In this document: piece after piece, positions 7,731-15,950 of the stretch
Layout: the number at the start of each line of letters is the position of its first letter
Numbering within the stretch: position 1 is the stretch's first letter
From: Palsa-504 sp963753195
GTDB taxonomy: Bacteria > Actinomycetota > Actinomycetes > Streptosporangiales > Streptosporangiaceae
NCBI GenBank assembly: GCA_963753195.1
Contig: CAVWBH010000003.1
Span: 124,001-188,000 of the forward strand
DNA length: 64,000 bases
Reading direction: 5' to 3'
Translations under genes and position numbers: made by a program
Notes under the pieces: generated by a model
Seen by the model: only the letters and a program-made list of their open reading frames with translations
What the model was told of the DNA's origin: nothing
The model's database searches: none

Positions 7731-10085
7731 CTACTCGTGTGGCCCGCGGGTACGGTGCCGGGTCCGGCGATGAGCGTCCTGCCCGTCGGGGCTGGCGCTG
7801 CGATCGCCGTTACCGCGGTCGCGGTCACCGCCACGCGGGCGGTCACTACGTTCACGGTCGCCGCGGGCGGGCTCGCCGCCGGAGAGGTCCTCCCCGGCCG
7901 CCTCACGCTCGACCACCTCGACCGGCACCAGTGAGAGCTTGCCGCGGTCGTCGATCTCCCTGATCTCGACCTGGATCTTGTCGCCGATGTGCACCACATC
8001 GTCGATGTTCTCGATCCGCCTGCCGCCGTGCAGCTTGCGGATCTGGGTGATGTGCAGCAGGCCGTCCTTGCCCGGCAGCAGCGAGACGAACGCGCCGAAC
8101 GTGGTGGTCTTGACCACGGTGCCGAGGAACCGCTCCCCCACCTCGGGCATGTGCGGGTTGGCGATCGCGTTGATCGCGGCCCGGGCCGCCTCGGCCGAGG
8201 GGCCGTCGGTGGCCCCGACGTAGATGGTGCCGTCGTCCTCGATGGTGATCTCGGCGCCCGTGTCGTCCTGGATCGAGTTGATCATCTTGCCCTTCGGCCC
8301 GATGACCTCGCCGATCTTGTCCACCGGCACCTTGATCGTGATGATCCGCGGCGCGTACGGCGACATCTCGCCGGGCTGGGTGATCGCGTCGCGCATGACC
8401 TCAAGGATGGTCATCCGGGCGCCGCGGGCCTGCTTCAGCGCCGCGGCCAGAACCGAGGCGGGGATGCCGTCCAGCTTGGTGTCCAGCTGCAGCGCGGTGA
8501 TCACCTGCTCGGTGCCCGCCACCTTGAAGTCCATGTCGCCGAACGCGTCCTCGGCGCCGAGGATGTCGGTCAGCGTCACGAACTGGCCGCCCTCGCTGAT
8601 CAGGCCCATCGCGATGCCCGACACCATGGCCTTCAGCGGCACGCCCGCGTCCAGCAGCGCCATGGTCGAGGCGCAGACCGAGCCCATGGAGGTAGAGCCG
8701 TTCGAGCCGATCGCCTCGGAGACCTGCCGGATGGCGTAGGGGAACTCCTCGCGCGTGGGCAGCACCGGGAGCAGTGCCCGCTCGGCCAGCGCGCCGTGCC
8801 CGATCTCGCGGCGCCTGGGTGAGCCGACCCGGCCGGTCTCTCCGGTCGAGTACGGCGGGAAGTTGTAGTTGTGCATGTAGCGCTTGGTGCGGTCGGGGTT
8901 GAGCGTGTCGATCATCTGCTCCATCCGGAGCATGTTCAGCGTGGTCACGCCCAGGATCTGGGTCTCGCCCCGCTCGAACAGCGCCGAGCCGTGCACCCGG
9001 GGCAGCACGTGGACCTCGGCGGACAGCGGCCGGATGTCGGTCAGGCCGCGGCCATCGATGCGCACCCCGTCCCGGATGACCCGCTCCCGGACCAGCTTCT
9101 TGGTCAGCGACCGGAACGCCGGGCTGATCTCCTTCTCCCGGCCCTCGAACTGCCCGGCCAGCTTCTCGACGGCCAGCGCCTTGACCCGGTCGGTCTCGGC
9201 CTCGCGCTCGTGCTTACCCGCGATCGTCAGGGCCTGGGCCAGCTGGTCGGAGACCTCGCGGGCCACCGCCTCGTAGACGTCCTCGGAATAGTCCACGAAC
9301 ACCGGGTACTCGCCCGAGGGGGCGCTGCCCGCCTCGTCGGCCAGCCGCTGCTGGGCCTCGCAGAGGAGCTTGATGAACGGCTTGGCTGCCTCCAGGCCCT
9401 CGGCCACGGTGTCCTCGGTGGGCGCCACCGCGCCGCTGGCCTCGTCGGCCAGGAGCTTGAGCGTCTCGGGGGTGGACTCGGCCTCGACCATCATGATGGC
9501 CACGTCGCCGTCCGCGAGCACCCGACCCGCGACGACCATGTCGAAGGTGGCGTGCGCGAGCTGCTCGTGGGCGGGGAACGCGACCCACTGGCCGCTGATC
9601 AGGGCCACCCGCACACCGCCGATGGGGCCGGAGAACGGCAGGCCCGCCAGCTGGGTGGACATGGACGCGGCGTTGATCGCCACTACGTCGTACAGGTGCT
9701 GCGGATCGAGCGCGAGTATCGTCGCGACGATCTGGATCTCGTTGCGCAGGCCCTTGACGAAGGACGGGCGCAGCGGCCGGTCGATGAGCCGGCAGGTGAG
9801 GATCGCGTCCTCGGACGGACGCCCCTCACGACGGAAGAACGAGCCGGGGATCCGGCCCACCGCGTACATCCGCTCTTCGACGTCGACCGTGAGCGGGAAA
9901 AAGTCCAGGTTATCCTTCGGCTGCCTGGACGCCGTGGTCGCGGACAGGACCACGGTCTCGCCGTCGAGAGTCACCAGGGCCGAGCCGGCCGCCTGGCGGG
10001 CCAGCCGGCCCGTCTCGAACCTGATTGTATGGACGCCAAACTCGCCGTTATCTATGACGGCTTCGGCACTTAGGGCACCCTTCAC
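7731..10085 (-). CDS. pnp: Polyribonucleotide nucleotidyltransferase (PNPase)
   Basis: 784 residues from GTG at 10085, preceded by an excellent AAGGAGG site. Two RNase PH-like cores are visible (N-terminal, and a second with SMGSVCASTMALLDAGVP and GDMDFKVAGT). They are followed by a KH domain (IGEVIGPKGKMINSI) and an S1 domain (GTVVKTTTFGAFVSLLPGKD). The tail is Arg/Asp-rich and disordered, as in many actinobacterial PNPases. The enzyme performs phosphorolytic 3'-5' RNA decay and tailing. It sits downstream of rpsO, the conserved order. Confidence 0.98.
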   Translation of the reverse strand: MKGALSAEAVIDNGEFGVHTIRFETGRLARQAAGSALVTLDGETVVLSATTASRQPKDNLDFFPLTVDVEERMYAVGRIPGSFFRREGRPSEDAILTCRLIDRPLRPSFVKGLRNEIQIVATILALDPQHLYDVVAINAASMSTQLAGLPFSGPIGGVRVALISGQWVAFPAHEQLAHATFDMVVAGRVLADGDVAIMMVEAESTPETLKLLADEASGAVAPTEDTVAEGLEAAKPFIKLLCEAQQRLADEAGSAPSGEYPVFVDYSEDVYEAVAREVSDQLAQALTIAGKHEREAETDRVKALAVEKLAGQFEGREKEISPAFRSLTKKLVRERVIRDGVRIDGRGLTDIRPLSAEVHVLPRVHGSALFERGETQILGVTTLNMLRMEQMIDTLNPDRTKRYMHNYNFPPYSTGETGRVGSPRRREIGHGALAERALLPVLPTREEFPYAIRQVSEAIGSNGSTSMGSVCASTMALLDAGVPLKAMVSGIAMGLISEGGQFVTLTDILGAEDAFGDMDFKVAGTEQVITALQLDTKLDGIPASVLAAALKQARGARMTILEVMRDAITQPGEMSPYAPRIITIKVPVDKIGEVIGPKGKMINSIQDDTGAEITIEDDGTIYVGATDGPSAEAARAAINAIANPHMPEVGERFLGTVVKTTTFGAFVSLLPGKDGLLHITQIRKLHGGRRIENIDDVVHIGDKIQVEIREIDDRGKLSLVPVEVVEREAAGEDLSGGEPARGDRERSDRPRGGDRDRGNGDRSASPDGQDAHRRTRHRTRGPHE

Positions 10086-10224
10086 GGGTGAGACCTCCTT
10101 GCGGTAGATCCCGCACCCACCCGCCGCCGCGCCGCATGTGGCCTGGCTCGCCGGTTAGGGCGGCCGGCCGGTCTTCGATCGAAGCCCTCGGGTTTGATGC
10201 TGACCCGGGGACCACTACCGAGGA

Positions 10225-10248
10225 CCGGCCCTGACGCTCGGGGGCCGG
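10225..10248 (-). terminator. GC hairpin between rpsO and pnp
   Basis: CCGGCCC (10225-10231) pairs with GGGCCGG (10242-10248) around a 10-base loop in the 222-bp gap between rpsO and pnp. It has no T-tract. It may be a partial terminator or an RNA-processing hairpin; the gap otherwise holds only the pnp leader. Confidence 0.35.
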
Positions 10249-10307
10249 GGGCTACGGGATGCCAGTTTTCTGTTATTCAGTTGGGCTTGAAGGGCACGGC
10301 TCCGCGG

Positions 10308-10577
10308 TTAGCGACGGATGCCGAGGCGCTGCAGGATCTCGCGGTAGCGGCTGATGTCCTTCTTGGCCAGGTACTTCAGCAGCCTGCGGCGGCGGCCGAC
10401 CAGCAGCAGCAGCCCGCGGCGGCTGTGGTGGTCATGCTTGTGCACCTTCAGGTGCTCGGTCAGGTGATTGATCCGCCTGGTCAGCAGCGCGATCTGGACC
10501 TCCGGCGAACCGGTGTCACCCTCACTGGTCGCGTACTCCGTCAGGATCTCTTTCTTGACGGCGGTGTCGAGCGGCAC
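10308..10577 (-). CDS. rpsO: 30S ribosomal protein S15
   Basis: 89 residues from GTG, with AAGGAG upstream. The sequence shows the universal S15 features: TGSPEVQIALLTRRINHLTE, HKHDHHSRRGLLLLVGRRRR and the LKYLAKKDISRYREIL end. It binds 16S rRNA in the central domain of the small subunit. It is transcribed toward pnp. An AT-rich patch just upstream (about 10585-10605) probably holds the promoter. Confidence 0.98.
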   Translation of the reverse strand: MPLDTAVKKEILTEYATSEGDTGSPEVQIALLTRRINHLTEHLKVHKHDHHSRRGLLLLVGRRRRLLKYLAKKDISRYREILQRLGIRR

Positions 10578-10762
10578 GTGGCTCCTTAGAATTTACGCTG
10601 ATCTGTAAAGGCACTGGAAAGGGTCAACAGGGCTGATCCCCGAGACGGCCGCATGAGGGTGCAGCACGCCTCTAGCTGCCGCGGCTAGCCGCCTGGCAGC
10701 GTTTCACAATATCACGTGTGGCTAACCGGTTGCGCCGCGCTCGCGTAGCGGGGCGCCCGCGC

Positions 10763-12451
10763 TCAGGACGCCCCGTCACCGGGATCCTCGGCGACCTCGG
10801 CCGCGGTGCCGGGGACCGGCGCCGGCTCGGCCGGACCGCCCGGGACGGACGCTGGCTCGGCGGCCGCGGGGACGTCGCCGTCGATCACGTGCTCGCCGAT
10901 CTCCCGGCCGCGGCCCGCGGCGAAGAACACGATGACCCCGACGAGGGCCACGGCCGCCATCACCAGCAAGGTGATCCAGTCCTGGTTGAAATAGGCCCGC
11001 GCACTGTCCAGCCCGGTCGGCGCGACCAGGTCGGCCAGCATCAGGCCCAGGTAGGCGACGGCCACCACGGACAGCGGCCAGGCCCACCGGCCCAGGGAGA
11101 ACCGGCCGGCCGGGACCCAGCCACGGGCCCGGGCGATCATCGAGCCGATGACCGTGAGCAGCAACGACAGGTAGATCCCGGTGACGGCAAAGGTCGCCAG
11201 CGACGCCAGCACGTTGGTGTCGGCCGGGTAGGTGAACCACAAGATCTTGACGTCGTGAGTCGGCGAGGCGAACGCGAGCCCCACGAACACCACGGTGATC
11301 AGCGCACCGCCGAACAGGGCGTTGGCCGGGGTCTTGAACCGCTCGCTGACCGCGGCCAGCGACTTCGCGCCGGGCAGCGCGCCGTCCCTGGCGTAGGAGA
11401 AGACCAGCCTGCTGCCCGCGGCCTGCACCGCGGCGCCGCAGGCGAAGAACGCGACGACGATCAGGCCGAGCATCGTCTCCTGCAGGCCGCTGGGCAGCGG
11501 GGCGAGGATGTAAGGGATGCCGCCGCCCTGCACGGTCTTGACCACCGTCCCGGCACCGGCCGGCATGGCCAGCAGCAGCGCGGCGGTCAGCACGAACGCG
11601 GCGATGCCGCCCCAGATCAGGGCGAGCCGCATGGCCCGCGGGACCTGCCGGCCGGGGTTGCGTGTCTCCTCCGCGAGGTCACCAGGCGAGGTGAAGCCGC
11701 GGAAGATGTAGACCGGCGCGATCACCGCGACCAGCGCGCCGACGATCCAGCTCCCGCCGAAGTCCACGCCGAGCGGGTTGTTCTTGACGTGCTGGACGTC
11801 CTGCGTGGTGGTCAGGAAGCCGAGCCCGTGGTGGAAGCCGTGGATGGCCAGCACGATCGCGAGGCCGAACGTGCCGAGGACGCCCGCCAGGACGCCCAGC
11901 TGCCCGACCAGGCCCGTGACCTTGGCGCCGATGGTGTTCAGCGTGGTCTGGATGACCAGCAGGCCCAGCGCGACGACCAGGATCGTCCCGTGAGCGGTGG
12001 GGACGAAGGTCCAGCCGAACACGTCATGGGCGAACACGGCGGCGTAGGTGACCGCGCCGACGTCCACCGCCGCCACGGTGACCAGCAGGGCGATCCCGTA
12101 GAACCAGCCGACGAACCAGCCGAACTTCCGGCCGACGGTGTACTTGGCGTACTGGTAGAGCGCGCCTGCCGCCGGGTAGTGGCTGGCCAGCTCACCGACG
12201 ACCAGGGCGACGAGGAGCATCCCGGCGACCGGGATGAGGGTGAGCCACAGGTAGGCCGGGCCGCCGGTGCTCAGGCCGAGGGTGAACATCGTGAAGATGC
12301 CGATCACCGGCGCCATGAACGCGAACGCGACCGAGAAGTCCGCGAACAGCCCGAGCACGCGGCCCAGCTGGGGGCGGTACCCGAGGCTGCGCAGCCGGGC
12401 GGCATCATCGTCGTCCAGCGCGGCCGGCGGCTGCGGCAGTGTCTCCTGCAT
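10763..12451 (-). CDS. APC superfamily amino-acid permease
   Basis: 562 residues preceded by an AGGAGGAGGG site. Twelve or more hydrophobic segments are visible. The first helix contains FADFSVAFAFMAPVIGIFTM, and the APC-type loop SHYPAAGALYQYAKY follows. A consensus EETRNPGRQVPRAM loop sits mid-protein, and the cytoplasmic tail is long and Pro/Ala/Glu-rich. It resembles amino-acid/GABA-type permeases that import amino acids with protons; the substrate is not assignable. It is divergent from the FUSC gene at 12.6 kb. Confidence 0.88.
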   Translation of the reverse strand: MQETLPQPPAALDDDDAARLRSLGYRPQLGRVLGLFADFSVAFAFMAPVIGIFTMFTLGLSTGGPAYLWLTLIPVAGMLLVALVVGELASHYPAAGALYQYAKYTVGRKFGWFVGWFYGIALLVTVAAVDVGAVTYAAVFAHDVFGWTFVPTAHGTILVVALGLLVIQTTLNTIGAKVTGLVGQLGVLAGVLGTFGLAIVLAIHGFHHGLGFLTTTQDVQHVKNNPLGVDFGGSWIVGALVAVIAPVYIFRGFTSPGDLAEETRNPGRQVPRAMRLALIWGGIAAFVLTAALLLAMPAGAGTVVKTVQGGGIPYILAPLPSGLQETMLGLIVVAFFACGAAVQAAGSRLVFSYARDGALPGAKSLAAVSERFKTPANALFGGALITVVFVGLAFASPTHDVKILWFTYPADTNVLASLATFAVTGIYLSLLLTVIGSMIARARGWVPAGRFSLGRWAWPLSVVAVAYLGLMLADLVAPTGLDSARAYFNQDWITLLVMAAVALVGVIVFFAAGRGREIGEHVIDGDVPAAAEPASVPGGPAEPAPVPGTAAEVAEDPGDGAS

Positions 12452-12592
12452 GAACCCTCCTCCTGCGTGTCCTGCTGCGTGCGCACGGGCCGGGCCGGCC
12501 CGGCGAAGTCAGTCAATGTAGCGCATGGAGCTGGCGGGAATCCTGAATCCCCGGCTACCGCCGGCCCGTCGCGTCCTTCTTAGACTGGATTG

Positions 12593-15064
12593 GTGCCAGA
12601 TCTGAGCGTGAGCCGCCGCCTGCCGCGGGCCGCATTCCGGTCCTCCGCGCCGCCGGCCGGCCGGCCGGCCGACCCGACCGGAGCCCGGCCGTCGTGGTGG
12701 CCGTCCTGGTCGGTGCCCGCCGCCATGCGGGCCGTGCGCGCGGTGCTGGTGATCCCTTCGGTGTTCGCGCTGACCTTTGTGGGCTTCGGCAACCTCCAGA
12801 TGGCCCTGTTCGCTGCGTTCGGGGGGTTCGCGAACCTGGTCGTGGCCTCGTTCGGCGGCAGCAGGCGGGACAAGGCCATCGCGCACTTCGGGCTGGCGCT
12901 GACCGGGAGCATCGGCCTGATCATCGGCACCGCGGTCAACGGGCTCGACTGGCTGGCCGTCCTGGTCACGATCCCGGTGACGTTCGGCATATTCTTCGCG
13001 GGCGTAGCCGGGCCCAACGCGGCGTCCGGGGTCATCGCCGCGCTGTTCCCGTTCGTGCTGTCGGTGGTCACGCCCGGCACCGTGAGCATGCTGCCGGACC
13101 GGCTGGCGGGCTGGTGGCTGGCTTCGGCCGTGGCCACCGTAGCCGTGCTGGCGCTCTCGCCGCCGTCGCCGGGCGACCGGCTGCGGGCGGCGGCGGCCGG
13201 CTCGGCGCGGGCGCTGGCCACCACGCTGGGGGCGGTCGCCGACGGCACGGCCACCCACCGCGACCTCGAGGCCTGCCGGGCGGCCAAGGAGGAACTGATC
13301 GCCGCGTTCGACAGCACGCCGTACCGGCCGACCGGGCTGGCCACCGCCGACCAGGCCATGGCCAGCGTGGTGCAGTATCTCGAATGGTGCTCGGCCCTCA
13401 TTGCCGACGCGACCGACGGGCACCAGGACCTGGACCGGGCGGCGCAGCCCGACCGTGACCTGATGGCCGAGACGGCTGTGGTGCTCAGGCAGGTCGGCGG
13501 CCTCCTGGCCGACCCCGATGGCGCGGCGGCACTGCCCGACGTGGACGAGATGGAGCGGCGGCGCGAGGCCAGCGCCGCCTACGACCGGTCGGCCGCCGCC
13601 GACGATGGCGACTACGACTCGGCCGCGGCCGCAGCCCGGTATGCCTTCCACGCCCAGACGATCTCGCTGGCCGTGCGCGGCCTGGAGGCGGACACCCTGA
13701 TCGCCACCCGGCGCGCCGACCCCGAGACGGTCGCGGCCCGGCGCCGCGGCTGGTACGGCGCGCAGCCGGAGGGGAGCCATGCCGAACGGCGGGCGGCGGC
13801 GCTGTCCGGCGCGGTCGGCGTCCTGACCCGGCACGCCAGCATCCGCTCGGTATGGTTCCTGAACAGCCTGCGCGCGTCGCTGGCGCTGGCCGCGGCGGTG
13901 CTGGTGGCCGACGTGTCCGGCGTCCAGCACGGGTTCTGGGTGGTGCTCGGGACGTTGTCGGTGCTGCGCACCAGCGCGGCCTCCACCGAGTCCACCGCGC
14001 TGCGCGCGCTGGGCGGCACGGTGATCGGCTTCGTGGTCGGCGCGCTGCTGATACTGGGCATCGGCACCAGCACGTCCGCGCTGTGGGCGGCGCTGCCGAT
14101 CGCCATCGCGGTGGCCGCGTACGCGCCGGGAACACTCCCGTTCACCGTGGGACAGGCGGCGTTCACCGTGGTCATCGTGGTCCTGTTCAACCTGCTCGCA
14201 CCGGTGGGCTGGAGGGTGGGCCTGCTGCGCGTCCAGGACGTGGCCATCGGCTGCCTGGTGAGCCTGGTGGTCGGCGTGCTCTTCTGGCCGCGCGGCGCCG
14301 CGTCGGTGGTCGGCGACGATCTGGCCGACGCGTTCCGGGCCGGGGCGGTCTACCTGCGCCAGTCGGTGGACTGGGCCCTGGGCACCCGGGCCCTGCCGCC
14401 GGACGCGGGCCCGACGGCGGTGACCGCCGCGATCCGCCTCGACGAGGCGCTGCGCGGCTTCCTCGCCGAGCAGGGCGCCAAGCACCTGTCCAAGCAGGAC
14501 CTGTGGATGCTGGTCACGGCCACCATGCGGCTGCGGCTGACCGCGTACTCGCTGGCCGGCCTGCAGGCTCCCGAGCCCGCCGGAGTGCACCGCCACCGGG
14601 GCATGACCGACGTGCGCCGGCTGCTTTCCGAGGCCGCCGCCGAGCTCGCGGCCTTTTACGAGCGGGTCGCGGTGCTGGTGGGACGGCCCGCGGCTCGTGA
14701 CGTGCTGCTGCCGGTCGCCGCGCCGGCGTTCACCGGCCTGAGAGGGACGACCGCTTCGGCGCAGGCGAGCCCCGAGGGGGTCACCGTCATCGCGGAGGTC
14801 GGTGCTGCCCTCGGGGCCGCAGCGCCTGGCGGTGCTGACGGGGCTGATGGGGCAGATGCCGTCGACGGCGCGCACGGGCCAGCGGCGGCTGACGGGGATG
14901 ACGGCATTGACGGGGCGGAACTGGTCCGGATCCTCACGGCCCGGCACCACCCCGACCTGCTGTGGGTTGACGAGCACCTGCAGCATCTGAGCGCGCACGC
15001 CCGGGCCATCACCGTACCGGCCACGCACGTGGCCGAGCAACGCCGTCAGCCCTGGTGGCGGTAG
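12593..15064 (+). CDS. FUSC family (fusaric-acid-resistance-like) membrane protein
   Basis: 823 residues from GTG 12593 (a TTG sits one codon earlier). It has the FUSC layout: an N-terminal block of about six membrane helices starting at MRAVRAVLVIPSVFALTFVG, a soluble middle region, then a second block beginning SIRSVWFLNSLRASLALAAA and VQHGFWVVLGTLSVLRTSAA, and a soluble C-terminus. The family is associated with efflux of aromatic or phenolic compounds, but the substrate here is unknown. A clear paralogue lies at 15.95-18.23 kb in the opposite orientation, with the deacetylase gene between them. Confidence 0.85.
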   Translation: MPDLSVSRRLPRAAFRSSAPPAGRPADPTGARPSWWPSWSVPAAMRAVRAVLVIPSVFALTFVGFGNLQMALFAAFGGFANLVVASFGGSRRDKAIAHFGLALTGSIGLIIGTAVNGLDWLAVLVTIPVTFGIFFAGVAGPNAASGVIAALFPFVLSVVTPGTVSMLPDRLAGWWLASAVATVAVLALSPPSPGDRLRAAAAGSARALATTLGAVADGTATHRDLEACRAAKEELIAAFDSTPYRPTGLATADQAMASVVQYLEWCSALIADATDGHQDLDRAAQPDRDLMAETAVVLRQVGGLLADPDGAAALPDVDEMERRREASAAYDRSAAADDGDYDSAAAAARYAFHAQTISLAVRGLEADTLIATRRADPETVAARRRGWYGAQPEGSHAERRAAALSGAVGVLTRHASIRSVWFLNSLRASLALAAAVLVADVSGVQHGFWVVLGTLSVLRTSAASTESTALRALGGTVIGFVVGALLILGIGTSTSALWAALPIAIAVAAYAPGTLPFTVGQAAFTVVIVVLFNLLAPVGWRVGLLRVQDVAIGCLVSLVVGVLFWPRGAASVVGDDLADAFRAGAVYLRQSVDWALGTRALPPDAGPTAVTAAIRLDEALRGFLAEQGAKHLSKQDLWMLVTATMRLRLTAYSLAGLQAPEPAGVHRHRGMTDVRRLLSEAAAELAAFYERVAVLVGRPAARDVLLPVAAPAFTGLRGTTASAQASPEGVTVIAEVGAALGAAAPGGADGADGADAVDGAHGPAAADGDDGIDGAELVRILTARHHPDLLWVDEHLQHLSAHARAITVPATHVAEQRRQPWWR

Positions 15065-15092
15065 GGGCGCGCGATACGGGCCCGGGCGGCCG

Positions 15093-15830
15093 CTAGGGGG
15101 TGCGGAAGCGGTAGCCCTCGGCGAGCAGGCGGGGCAGGACGATGCTCAGGGCGGCGACGGTCTCGGACCTGTTCCCGCCGCCGTCGTGCTCGAGGATGAT
15201 GGACCCGGTCCGGGTGTTCTCCATGATGTTGTCGACGATGGCGCTGACGCCGGGCAGTGACCAGTCCCTCGGGTCGACCGACCAGTCCAGCGGGGTCATG
15301 TGCAGCTCTTCGCACACCTCCAGCACGGTCGGCGACCAGGCTCCGTACGGCGCGCGGAACATTCGCGGAACCTTGCCGGTGGCCCGGTGGATCGCGTCGG
15401 TGGCGCGGATCATCTCGTCCCTGACCTGGGCGCGGGACAGGTAGACCAGGTCCGGATGCGTCCACGTGTGGTTCACGATCATGTGGCCGGCGTGCGCCAC
15501 CTCGCGAGCCACCTTCGGATAGGTGTCGACATTGACGCCGATCATGGAGAACGACGCGGTGATCCGGTACTTGTGCAGCAGGCGCAGGATCTGCGGGGTG
15601 TAGACCGGGCTGGGGCCGTCATCGATGGTCAGCGCGACCCGTTTCCGCCCGTCGTGGATGTAGTACATCGGCGGTTCGATCCGCTCGGCGGCCAGAGCCC
15701 GCACGGCGGGGCGAGCGACCCCGAAGCCGGTCAGAATGACCAGGCCGCCCGCCCTCAGCAGGACCCGGCGGGACGGGACGGCGCCGCGCGGCCCGGGCTC
15801 CCCCGGCGTGGTGTGCCCAGGGCGGCTCAT
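15093..15830 (-). CDS. Secreted polysaccharide deacetylase (NodB domain, CE4)
   Basis: 245 residues from ATG 15830, chosen for the GGGGGAGGATC site just upstream; a longer in-frame start is less likely. The N-terminus carries twin arginines (RRVLLRAGG) before a hydrophobic stretch, suggesting Tat or Sec export. The NodB domain shows the metal Asp motif (LTIDDGPSP), the HxxxH motif (NHTWTH) and the catalytic RAPYG segment. It probably removes acetyl groups from peptidoglycan or another cell-wall glycan. It lies between two FUSC genes, convergent with the first. Confidence 0.9.
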   Translation of the reverse strand: MSRPGHTTPGEPGPRGAVPSRRVLLRAGGLVILTGFGVARPAVRALAAERIEPPMYYIHDGRKRVALTIDDGPSPVYTPQILRLLHKYRITASFSMIGVNVDTYPKVAREVAHAGHMIVNHTWTHPDLVYLSRAQVRDEMIRATDAIHRATGKVPRMFRAPYGAWSPTVLEVCEELHMTPLDWSVDPRDWSLPGVSAIVDNIMENTRTGSIILEHDGGGNRSETVAALSIVLPRLLAEGYRFRTP

Positions 15831-15902
15831 GATCCTCCCCCAACGTAACCTTCGGACCGGTCCGTGCACTACGAGTTTTCACCTGTAGCCGCATTGGTGT
15901 CG

Positions 15903-15931
15903 ATAGTTGCCACAGCCCCTGCGGCAACTAT
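15903..15931 (-). terminator. Stem-loop between FUSC and deacetylase genes
   Basis: ATAGTTGCC (15903-15911) and GGCAACTAT (15923-15931) form a perfect 9-bp stem with an 11-base loop, just downstream of the FUSC stop codon at 15951. A short T-run follows only on the plus strand, so the terminator role on the minus strand is plausible but not strong. Confidence 0.4.
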
Positions 15932-15950
15932 TTTCGGTGACGCAACAGGG

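Noticed and set aside
12509..15040. A long open frame on the minus strand opposite the FUSC gene (843 codons)
   Set aside because: It is an antisense shadow typical of very high-GC DNA: composition is dominated by Arg/Gly/Pro/Gln/His, and the plus-strand frame encodes a recognisable membrane family.
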